Of a stretch of 19,505 nt of DNA, positions 12,789 through 19,505 are shown piece by piece. This DNA is from Thermomicrobiales bacterium (GTDB lineage Bacteria > Chloroflexota > Chloroflexia > Thermomicrobiales > UBA6265): positions 1 to 19,505 of the forward strand of contig JAICJJ010000004.1 in assembly GCA_025928535.1 (NCBI GenBank). The letters are read 5' to 3'. The position numbers and the translations under genes were made by a program. How positions within the stretch are numbered: the stretch's first letter is position 1; the number at the start of each line of letters is the position of its first letter. The notes beneath the pieces were generated by a model. The model searched no databases and was not told the DNA's origin. It saw only the letters and a list, made by a program, of their open reading frames with translations.

Positions 12789-13790
12789 TCAAAAGACGCC
12801 GGCGTAGAGGGCGCAGGAGCGGCAAATCTCCGGCGGGTCGTCGGAAGCGAGCCGGGCGCGAAACGTTGCGTAGGCGTCGCCATTCCAGACCGCGGCCACC
12901 CCGTCGGTCGCCATGTTGCCGAGAGTGGCCCGGTCGGGGGTCGAGACCATGCAGCAGGGCATCGCCAAGCCCTGATAACTGACGTAGGCGCCGGTCCAGG
13001 GCCAGGCGCAACGTTGCCGCCCGGGCGTGCCCGGCGGATGGATGCGGATCGTGGTCCGCGGCAGCCGCAGATCGACGCCGAGTTCGCGCGCCACGTCGCG
13101 GGCGAGGCCGAAATAATGCGCGACCCGCTCCGGCGATTCTTCGAGCAATGTCTGCTCCTGCACGAAATCGCGCATCGGCCGGTAGTGCGCGGGGAGGCTT
13201 GCTTCGCCGAAATCGTGGCAGAGGTGCTGCACGAAGAGGCTTTCCATGTCCCAGGCGTGGGCGAAGCGGACCAAATCGGGCAATTCGGGCAGATTCTGGC
13301 GCATGATGACCGAAACCATCCGCACCCGCGGTCGATCGGATGCCAGGCGCGTCCGGGCGTCGCGCAGCAAGCCGAGATTGCGGACCACCCGGTCGAAATG
13401 GGCGCGGACCCGAATCCGTTCGTAGGTCGCCGCCGTCGCGCCGTCGATCGAGACGTGAAGGCAATCGAGCCCGCTCGTGACGCACGCTTCGGACCGCCGT
13501 GCGTTGAGCAGCGTCAGGTTGGAATTGGTCGAGACGCGAATGCCGCGGCCGGTGGCGTAGGCGACCATGTCGAAAAAGCGGGGATGCATCATCGGCTCGC
13601 CCAGCCCTTGCAGATGCAACTCCCGCAAGCCGGCGGATTCGTCGACGAGCCGAGTGAAATCGTCGAAGCGCATGAAGGCGAGGGGACCGAAGGGCGGACC
13701 GTCGCGGCGGAACTGGATCGCGCACATCTGGCAACGCAAATTGCACTGGCCGACCGGCTCGATCTGGACGTAGGCCGGAAGTTCTTCCAT
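12789..13790 (-). CDS. Radical SAM protein with SPASM domain
   Basis: 333 residues from ATG 13790. The [4Fe-4S]/SAM motif C-x3-C-x2-C is at Cys16, Cys20 and Cys23 (QCNLRCQMC). Typical barrel phrases follow: LHLQGLGEPMMHPRFF and VSTNSNLTLLN. The C-terminal part has a SPASM-type cysteine set: RCAWPW, then MPCCM, then ICRSC near the end, which would hold one or two extra iron-sulfur clusters. This start is chosen for GGAGG 6 nt upstream and for homology beginning at once; an in-frame ATG at 13874 would add 28 Arg-rich residues. It is the first gene of the leftward glycan operon, so its substrate may be a sugar or glycan-linked peptide, but that is inference. Confidence 0.9.
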   Translation of the reverse strand: MEELPAYVQIEPVGQCNLRCQMCAIQFRRDGPPFGPLAFMRFDDFTRLVDESAGLRELHLQGLGEPMMHPRFFDMVAYATGRGIRVSTNSNLTLLNARRSEACVTSGLDCLHVSIDGATAATYERIRVRAHFDRVVRNLGLLRDARTRLASDRPRVRMVSVIMRQNLPELPDLVRFAHAWDMESLFVQHLCHDFGEASLPAHYRPMRDFVQEQTLLEESPERVAHYFGLARDVARELGVDLRLPRTTIRIHPPGTPGRQRCAWPWTGAYVSYQGLAMPCCMVSTPDRATLGNMATDGVAAVWNGDAYATFRARLASDDPPEICRSCALYAGVF

Positions 13791-13944
13791 GGCGCGCCTC
13801 CATCGCGGCCGTTGCGGCCGACGGCGCGTCATCCGTGCAAGATCGGTACCGCATCTGGCATCGATCCTGCTCATGGGCCGGCCGACGGTTCACGCTTGGC
13901 GACGCCGGCGATGCCGGTTTCGGCGACGCGGGAGGCCGCGACGC
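13791..13944. promoter_or_regulatory. Divergent promoter region of the glycan cluster
   Basis: This 154-bp gap separates the leftward radical SAM/GT operon from the rightward carbamoyltransferase operon, so promoters for both must lie here or inside the flanking genes. No convincing -35/-10 pair was found on either strand. An 8-bp palindrome CGGTACCG lies near the middle. The call rests on gene arrangement. Confidence 0.4.
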
Positions 13945-15672
13945 ATGTTGACCCTCGGAATCAACGCCGCCTTCCACGATTCCGCCGCCTGTCTGGTCGA
14001 CGACGGGCGGGTGGTCGCCGCGGCCGAAGAAGAGCGATTCACCCGGATCAAGCACGCCAAACGGCCGGTTCCGTTTTCGGCCTGGGAATTGCCGTACCAC
14101 GCGATCGCCTTTTGCATGGAGCGGGCGGGCGTCGGACTCGCCGAGGTCGATCACGTCGCCTACGGCTTCGATCCGTGGCGGCGGCTCGGCGCGCGCCGGG
14201 GCGACGAGACGATCGCCTTGCCGCTCGAGCCGAGCGCCCATCCGACGCCGCCGGAATTGGAAGCCGCCTGGGACCCGCTTTTTCTGGCGTCGATCGTCAA
14301 TGCCCCGCGGCATCTTGCCGGCGGCGCGCCGCTTCGCCTGCGCGATCGGTTCGCGGGCGTCTCGGCGGACGGACCGTTCCAATGGCATTGGGTCGATCAT
14401 CATCTCGCCCACGCCGCCAGCGCCTTCCTGCCGTCGCCGTTCGAGCGGGCGGCGGCGCTGACGCTCGACGGCCGCGGCGAGCGGGCGACGACGGCCTATT
14501 TCGTTGGTCGCGGAACCTGCCTCGAACGGATCGGGCAGGTCGAGATGCCGCATTCGCTCGGCATCCTCTACGAGCAGGTGACCGAGCATCTCGGTTTCCT
14601 GCATTCGTCCGACGAATACAAGGTGATGGCGCTGGCGTCGTTCGGCCGGCCGGCCTATGCCGACGATTTTCGGTCGATGATCCGCCTCGGATCGGATGGC
14701 GCCTACACGATCGCCCCGCCGCGACTGACCGAGCGGTTCGGGCCGCCGCGCGCGCCCGGCGCGCCGCTGGAGCAGCGGCATTTCGACCTCGCGCGTTCGC
14801 TGCAGGTCGCGTTGGAAGAAACCGTGCTCGGTCTGGCCGAGTGGCTGCACCGCCGCACGGGCGAACGGAATCTCTGTCTCGCGGGCGGAGTGGCGCTCAA
14901 TTGCGTGCTCAACGCCCGCTTGCGCGACGACGGCCCGTTCGAACGGATCTGGGTGCAGCCGGCGGCGGGCGACGCCGGAACCGCGCTCGGCGCGGCGCTC
15001 TGGACCGACGCGCGCGAGCGGGAGGGCGATCGGGCCTGGCGGATGGACGACGCGTTTCTCGGCCCGGCCTTTGATGACGACGAGATCGAACGTCTCCTCG
15101 CCTGGAGCGGTGCGCCAGCGCGGCGGGTCGCCGACATCGCCGGCGAAACGGCAGCGTTGCTGGCGGCGAACCGGGTGGTCGGCTGGTTTCAGGGCCGCAT
15201 GGAGTTTGGCCCCCGCGCGCTCGGCGCGCGGTCGATTCTGGCCTCGCCGCTCGACGCGGGAACGCAAGCGCGCCTGAACGAGATCAAGGATCGCGAAGAT
15301 TTTCGGCCGGTGGCGCCGGCGGTGCTGGCCGAAGCCGCTCGCGACTGGTTCGTCGATGCGGACGATTCGCCCTTCATGCTCTTCGTCCACGGCGTGCGGC
15401 CCGACCGGGCCGATCGCATTCCAGCGGTGCGTCACATCGACGGCACGGCCCGCATCCAGACCGTCGAACGGGAGCGAAATCCGCGCTTTCACGCGCTGCT
15501 GACCGCGTTCGCCGCGCGAACCGGCGTGCCGGTGCTGGTCAACACGTCGTTCAACACGCGGGGCGAGCCGATCGTCTGCACGCCGCGCGACGCGCTCGCC
15601 TGCTTCTGGACGTCGCCGCTGGATGCGCTCGCCATCGGCTCGTGGCTGATCGAAAAGCCGGGGTCAGCGTGA
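13945..15672 (+). CDS. O-carbamoyltransferase of the NodU/CmcH family
   Basis: 575 residues, full family length. The enzyme transfers a carbamoyl group from carbamoyl phosphate, through carbamoyl-adenylate, to a hydroxyl, usually on a sugar. The N-terminal half has LGINAAFHDSAACLVDDG, EEERFTRIKH, the metal-ligand motif DHHLAHAASAF (Asp151, His152, His156) and LDGRGE (Asp175), plus SDEYKVMALASFG. The middle has GGVALNCVLNARL. The C-terminal YrdC-like half has GRMEFGPRALGARSILASP, FRPVAPAVL and VNTSFNTRGEPIVCTPRDAL. GGAGG lies 9 nt before ATG 13945. Its stop overlaps the following GT2 start as GTGA. The neighbouring glycosyltransferases suggest a surface-glycan sugar as acceptor; an antibiotic is less likely. 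Confidence 0.93.
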   Translation: MLTLGINAAFHDSAACLVDDGRVVAAAEEERFTRIKHAKRPVPFSAWELPYHAIAFCMERAGVGLAEVDHVAYGFDPWRRLGARRGDETIALPLEPSAHPTPPELEAAWDPLFLASIVNAPRHLAGGAPLRLRDRFAGVSADGPFQWHWVDHHLAHAASAFLPSPFERAAALTLDGRGERATTAYFVGRGTCLERIGQVEMPHSLGILYEQVTEHLGFLHSSDEYKVMALASFGRPAYADDFRSMIRLGSDGAYTIAPPRLTERFGPPRAPGAPLEQRHFDLARSLQVALEETVLGLAEWLHRRTGERNLCLAGGVALNCVLNARLRDDGPFERIWVQPAAGDAGTALGAALWTDAREREGDRAWRMDDAFLGPAFDDDEIERLLAWSGAPARRVADIAGETAALLAANRVVGWFQGRMEFGPRALGARSILASPLDAGTQARLNEIKDREDFRPVAPAVLAEAARDWFVDADDSPFMLFVHGVRPDRADRIPAVRHIDGTARIQTVERERNPRFHALLTAFAARTGVPVLVNTSFNTRGEPIVCTPRDALACFWTSPLDALAIGSWLIEKPGSA

Positions 15673-16640
15673 CGCCGCGCGTGTCGGTCGTCATCCCCAC
15701 CTGCCGCCGGCCCGACCTGCTCGCTCGCTGTCTCGCCGCGCTCGCCGCGCAATCGCTGCCGTCTGACCAGTTCGAGGCGATCGTCGTCGACGACGCGGCG
15801 TCGGAGGAGACGCGACGACAGGTCGAGGCTTGGAGCGCCGGAGAAGAACGGCCGGCGACACGTTATCGGACGACGGCCGGCGCCCGTGGCCCGGCGGCGG
15901 CGCGCAATCTCGGCTGGCGCACGGCGCGGGGCGAAATCGTCGCCTTCACCGACGACGATTGCATTCCGGCGCCCGACTGGCTGGAATCGGGACTCGCGGC
16001 GATGGCCGACGATACGATCGCCGCCTCGGGCCGGATCGTCATGCCGCTGCCGCCGTGCCCGACCGACTACGAACGGGACGCGGCCGGATTGGCCCGCTCC
16101 GAGTTCGTGACGGCGAATTGCTTTTGCCGACGTTCGGCCTTGGCGATGGCTGGGGGCTTCGACGAACGGTTTCGGGCCGCCTGGCGGGAAGACAGCGATT
16201 TGCAGTTTCGATTGCTCGACCGCGGCGCGCGGATCGTCGCGGCGCCGGCCGCCGTCGTGGCCCACCCGGCGCGGCCGGCGGCGTGGGGCGTCAGCCTGCG
16301 GCAGCAGCGCAAGAGCCAGTACAACGCGCTCCTCTACAAGAAGCACCCGGCGCGCTATCGGGAACGAATTCAATCGCGCCCGCCGCTGCGCTATTACGCG
16401 ACGGTCGGCGCCCTGGCGTTGACGATGCTCGGGGCGGCGACGCGGCGGCCCAGGCTGGCGTTTGCCGGCGCCACCGCGTGGGCCGGATTGACGGTCCGCT
16501 TCGCGGCGGCGCGGTTGCAGGGAACGTCGCGGGCGCCGGCGCACGTCGCCGAGATGATCGTGACTTCGATGCTGATTCCGCCGGTGGCCATTTTCTGGCG
16601 GCTGGTCGGCGCGGTCAGGTTCAAGGTGCTGTTCGTGTAG
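15669..16640 (+). CDS. Membrane-associated glycosyltransferase family 2
   Basis: 323 residues from GTG 15669, which shares GTGA with the stop of the carbamoyltransferase; an in-frame start at 15642 lies inside that gene and is less likely. The GT-A domain has RVSVVIPTCRRPDLL, VVDDAA and the acidic triplet Asp95-Asp97 (FTDDDCIP), followed by the acceptor-site phrase GGFDERFRAAWREDSDLQFR. The C-terminal 75 or so residues hold hydrophobic stretches (around YATVGALALTMLGA and AFAGATAWAGL, and the last 30 residues), so the catalytic domain is anchored on the inner face of the membrane. The sugar is unknown. Confidence 0.9.
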   Translation: MTPRVSVVIPTCRRPDLLARCLAALAAQSLPSDQFEAIVVDDAASEETRRQVEAWSAGEERPATRYRTTAGARGPAAARNLGWRTARGEIVAFTDDDCIPAPDWLESGLAAMADDTIAASGRIVMPLPPCPTDYERDAAGLARSEFVTANCFCRRSALAMAGGFDERFRAAWREDSDLQFRLLDRGARIVAAPAAVVAHPARPAAWGVSLRQQRKSQYNALLYKKHPARYRERIQSRPPLRYYATVGALALTMLGAATRRPRLAFAGATAWAGLTVRFAAARLQGTSRAPAHVAEMIVTSMLIPPVAIFWRLVGAVRFKVLFV

Positions 16641-16681
16641 GCGGGTCGATGCCCTGGCGGCAGGAGCGGAGACGATTGGGC

Positions 16682-17704
16682 ATGCGGGCGCTCGTCGCGG
16701 GCGGCGCGGGGATGATCGGCAGCCATCTGGTCGACGCGCTGCTGGCGCGCGGCGACGAGGTGGTCGTCGTCGACAACCTCATCACGGGCCGCCGCCGGAA
16801 TCTGGCGCATCTGGCCGGGAACGCGCGATTTCGCCTGGTCGTCGCAGACGTCCGCGGCGATCTGGCGGCGACGCGCGCGGCCGGGCCGTTCGACCGCGTC
16901 TATCATCTCGCCAGCCCGGCCAGCCCGCGCGATTTCGCCCGGTACCCCATCGAGACGCTGACGACCAACGCCGAGGGCACGCGACGATTGCTGGAGATCG
17001 CCCGCGCCGATGGGGTGCGGCTGCTTTTCGCCTCGACCTCCGAGGTCTATGGCGATCCGCAAACGCATCCGCAGCCGGAAACGTATCGCGGCAACGTCGA
17101 TCCGACTGGCCCCCGATCGCCCTACGACGAAGGAAAGCGGTATGGGGAAAGCCTCTGTCTGGCCGCATGGCGCGCTGAAGGAGTCGACGTTCGCATCGCC
17201 CGGCTGTTCAACACCTACGGTCCGCGGTCGCGACTGGACGATGGACGCGTCGTGCCGAATTTTTGCCGGCAGGCGTTGGCGGGCGGCCCGTTGACGCTCT
17301 ACGGAGACGGCGCGCAGACGCGCTCGCTGGCGTACGTCGCCGACATCGTTCAGGGCTTGATCGCGTTGATGGAAGCGAATGGTCTGGCCGGCGAAACGTT
17401 CAATCTCGGCTGCCCCGATGAATTGACCGTCCGCGAATTGGCGGAACGGGTGCAGGCGGCGGCTGGCTGTCGCTGCGAGATCGTCACGCTGCCGCTGCCG
17501 CCGGACGATCCGGTTCGACGTTGCCCCGACATCGCCAGGGCGCGACGCCTGCTCGGCTGGGCGCCGCGCACGGGGCTCGATGAAGGTTTGCGGCTGACGC
17601 TGGCGGCAATGGCGGCGGAAATGTGCTCGCATCTCCTGTCGCCATCGCAATTGGCGGAGCCCATTGCGGCGGCGGCCGGTTCGGGCGACCATACCGCTCG
17701 CTGA
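16682..17704 (+). CDS. NAD-dependent SDR, UDP-glucuronate decarboxylase-like
   Basis: 340 residues, an extended SDR. The NAD site is GGAGMIGSH (residues 7-15). The catalytic region has ASTSEVYGDP and the Tyr148/Lys152 pair in SPYDEGKRYGE. The phrases HPQPETYRGNVDPTGPRSPY, NTYGPRSRLDDGRVVPNF and YGDGAQTRSLAYVADIVQG fit UDP-glucuronate decarboxylase (UDP-xylose synthase) better than UDP-glucose 4-epimerase or dTDP-glucose dehydratase. It would supply a UDP-pentose to the neighbouring glycosyltransferases. ATG 16682 is preferred because the Rossmann strand begins at once and GGAGA lies 9 nt upstream; ATG 16649 would add 11 residues. The C-terminal 25 residues are a family-atypical tail. Confidence 0.87.
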   Translation: MRALVAGGAGMIGSHLVDALLARGDEVVVVDNLITGRRRNLAHLAGNARFRLVVADVRGDLAATRAAGPFDRVYHLASPASPRDFARYPIETLTTNAEGTRRLLEIARADGVRLLFASTSEVYGDPQTHPQPETYRGNVDPTGPRSPYDEGKRYGESLCLAAWRAEGVDVRIARLFNTYGPRSRLDDGRVVPNFCRQALAGGPLTLYGDGAQTRSLAYVADIVQGLIALMEANGLAGETFNLGCPDELTVRELAERVQAAAGCRCEIVTLPLPPDDPVRRCPDIARARRLLGWAPRTGLDEGLRLTLAAMAAEMCSHLLSPSQLAEPIAAAAGSGDHTAR

Positions 17705-17731
17705 TTCGCGCAGGGCGAGCGGAGGTGAACG

Positions 17732-19505
17732 ATGCGGACGAGCGCATCGGTCGTGATCGTCGGGGCGGGGATCGTCGGCAGCGGCGCCGCGTTCCATCTG
17801 GCCCGGCTTGGCTGGCGCGACATCGTGGTGCTGGAGCAGGGGCCGTTTCCGCAAGCGGGCGGCTCGACGTCGCACGCGCCGGGGATCGTCTTCCAGACGA
17901 GTTCGACCAAGGTGCTGACCGGATTCGCCCGTGAAACCGTCGCGCTCTACTCGTCCCTCGAACATGAGGGGCAACCTTGCTGGCATGGCGTCGGCAGCCT
18001 CGAAGTGGCGGCGACGCCGGAGCGCTGGCAAGACCTCCATCGCAAACTCGGCTGGGCGCGGTCGTGGGGCGTGGAAGGCCGGCTCGTCTCGCCCGCCGGA
18101 GCGGCTGATCTGCTGCCGTTGCTCGATCCGGACAAGATTCTCGGGGCGTATCACGTCCCGTCGGATGGTGTGGCGAAGGCCGTCTGGGCGGCCGCCGAGT
18201 TGATCCGCCGCGCGGGCGACGCGGTCGAATTGCGCGACCGGACGCCGATCGTCGGCATCGATGTCGAAGGCGGCCGCGTGACCGGCGTGCGGATGCCGGA
18301 CGGGCGGATCGCGACCGACCGGGTGCTCGTCTGTTGCGGCATCTGGGGGCCGCGCATCGGCCGGATGGCCGGGGTGGTCATTCCGCTGGCGCCGGTCGAG
18401 CACCAACTTGCCTGGACGACGCCGCTGCCGGAATTGGCGGGCGAAACGCGCGAAATCGTCCAGCCGGTGCTGCGGCATCAGGACCGCGACATGTATTTCC
18501 GGCAGCGACGCGACTATTACGCCGTCGGTTCGTATCAGCACGAGCCGGTCGTGGTCGATCCCGACGCGATCAGGCCGCATGACGAAGCGGACGACATGCC
18601 AGCGTCCAACCCGTTCGACGCGGCGGCGTTCGCGCCAGCCTGGCGGGACGCGGTCGATCTGCTGCCGGCGCTCGGCCGGGTCGAGATCGCCGAGGCGGTC
18701 AACGGCATGTTTTCGTTCACGCCCGATGGCATGCCGCTGATGGGCGAAGCGAGCGAAGTTCGCGGCTTCTGGTCGGCGCAGGCGATCTGGATCACCCACG
18801 CCGGGGGCGCGGCCAAGGCGATCGCGGAATGGATGACCCACGGCCGGGCCGAGGTTGATTTGCGGGAATGCGATGTGAACCGCTTCGAGCCGCACGCGTT
18901 GACCGGCACCTACATCCGGGCGCGCGGCGCGCAGCAATACCGCGAGGTTTACGACGTCATCCACCCGCTGCAGCCGCTGGACGATCCACGGCCGTTGCGG
19001 GAAAGTCCGTTCGCGGGCCGGGAACGGGCGCTCGGGGCGGTCATGTTCGAAGGCCGCGGCTGGGAGCAGCCGCGCTGGTATGCGGCGAACGAACGACTGC
19101 TGGAGCGATATTCTGTGCCCCCGCGCGAAGGATGGGCCGGTCGGTTCTGGTCGCCGATCGCCGGGGCCGAGCATCTGGCGACCCGCGCCGGGGTCGCGCT
19201 GTTCGACATGTCGCCGTTGCCGAAGATCGGCGTGTCCGGTCCGGGGGCGGCCGAGTTTCTCGAGCGAGTGTGCTCGGCGCGGGTGGCGCGCGGCGTCGGC
19301 AGCGTGACCTACGCGTTGCTGCTCGACGAGCGCGGGGCCATCCGCAGCGACGTGACCGTCGCCCGGCTCGGGCCGGAGCAATTTCAACTCGGCGCGAACG
19401 GGCCGCTCGATCTCGTCTGGCTGCGCGCCCATCTGCCGGAGGACGGATCGGTTCATCTGGCCGACCTGACCGGGGCGCTCGCCTGTGTCGGCCTCTGGGG
19501 GCCGC
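17732..19505 (+). CDS. Dimethylglycine oxidase/dehydrogenase-like flavoprotein, N-terminal part (runs off the right edge)
   Basis: The frame is open for 591 codons to the window edge; full family members have about 820-850. A very good ribosome site, GGAGGTGA, precedes ATG 17732. The FAD-binding Rossmann motif is GAGIVG (residues 11-16). GGSTSHAPGIVFQTS follows, with His48 at the place where this family links FAD covalently. LEVAATPERW, GAYHVPSDG, LRHQDRDMYFR, MFSFTPDGMPLMGE and YDVIHPLQPLDDPR agree, from memory, with Arthrobacter dimethylglycine oxidase. The folate-binding GcvT domain begins around residue 430-460 (FWSPIAGAEHLATR) and is cut off. Expected role: oxidative demethylation of dimethylglycine or sarcosine. 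Oxidase and dehydrogenase cannot be told apart here. Confidence 0.88.
   Translation, partial: MRTSASVVIVGAGIVGSGAAFHLARLGWRDIVVLEQGPFPQAGGSTSHAPGIVFQTSSTKVLTGFARETVALYSSLEHEGQPCWHGVGSLEVAATPERWQDLHRKLGWARSWGVEGRLVSPAGAADLLPLLDPDKILGAYHVPSDGVAKAVWAAAELIRRAGDAVELRDRTPIVGIDVEGGRVTGVRMPDGRIATDRVLVCCGIWGPRIGRMAGVVIPLAPVEHQLAWTTPLPELAGETREIVQPVLRHQDRDMYFRQRRDYYAVGSYQHEPVVVDPDAIRPHDEADDMPASNPFDAAAFAPAWRDAVDLLPALGRVEIAEAVNGMFSFTPDGMPLMGEASEVRGFWSAQAIWITHAGGAAKAIAEWMTHGRAEVDLRECDVNRFEPHALTGTYIRARGAQQYREVYDVIHPLQPLDDPRPLRESPFAGRERALGAVMFEGRGWEQPRWYAANERLLERYSVPPREGWAGRFWSPIAGAEHLATRAGVALFDMSPLPKIGVSGPGAAEFLERVCSARVARGVGSVTYALLLDERGAIRSDVTVARLGPEQFQLGANGPLDLVWLRAHLPEDGSVHLADLTGALACVGLWGP

Noticed and set aside
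12261..15074. Plus-strand open frame of 937 codons
   Set aside because: Antisense to the GT2 and radical SAM genes and out of frame with the carbamoyltransferase gene. No family resemblance, and composition typical of a shadow frame.
12769..15492. Minus-strand open frame of 907 codons
   Set aside because: Overlaps the well-supported radical SAM and carbamoyltransferase genes in a different frame or strand. The product is Arg/Pro-rich without motifs.
16394..19456. Minus-strand open frame of 1020 codons
   Set aside because: It lies opposite the SDR and dimethylglycine oxidase-like genes. Its product is rich in Arg, His and Asp with no domain, as expected from the antisense of GC-rich codons.

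Overview
High-GC bacterial chromosomal DNA carrying about 19 complete genes, plus one cut off at each end. Four observations point to Thermomicrobia or a related Chloroflexota lineage: very high third-position GC; small secreted proteins that open with M-D-A-G-R-F-D and a twin-arginine segment; Tat-type ferritin-like proteins; and a SigK/RskA-type sigma/anti-sigma pair. The lineage is inferred from protein style, not from a marker gene. No rRNA, tRNA, CRISPR array, insertion sequence or prophage gene was seen.

Left part (1-2516). A truncated exported protein on the minus strand diverges from a two-gene unit: a HipA-like kinase with a probable TTG start, overlapping a DUF3037 protein. A 15-bp perfect hairpin closes that unit against two minus-strand genes. 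One encodes an 89-residue Gly/Asn-rich repeat protein; the other a 97-residue Cys/His-rich exported protein with a clear extended -10 promoter.

Stress/envelope part (2753-8982). An ECF sigma factor and its membrane anti-sigma factor (zinc-finger plus RskA domain) are followed by two tandem ferritin-like genes, only the first with a Tat signal. A strong hairpin terminator follows. Then come three paralogous secreted proteins, each with exactly 20 cysteines after the signal region. A convergent minus-strand gene encodes a secreted protein with thrombospondin type 3 calcium repeats and an Excalibur domain, separated from the array by a 13-bp perfect hairpin.

Glycan part (9159-17704). Two divergent gene sets share the 154-bp gap 13791-13944. 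Leftward, partly with 4-bp start/stop overlaps: radical SAM/SPASM protein, GT2 glycosyltransferase, GT9 glycosyltransferase, polytopic PMT/ArnT-like glycosyltransferase, and a 92-residue unknown. Rightward: NodU/CmcH-type O-carbamoyltransferase, membrane-associated GT2, and a UDP-glucuronate-decarboxylase-like SDR. Together they look like synthesis and decoration of a cell-surface glycan that may contain pentose and carbamoylated sugars.

Right end (17732-19505). The N-terminal 591 codons of a dimethylglycine oxidase/dehydrogenase-like flavoprotein, 27 bp after the SDR gene, run off the window.

The most novel-looking material is the set of small exported proteins: the 20-Cys array, the Cys/His-rich protein and the NGG-repeat protein. 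Nothing here can be claimed as a proven new system from sequence alone.
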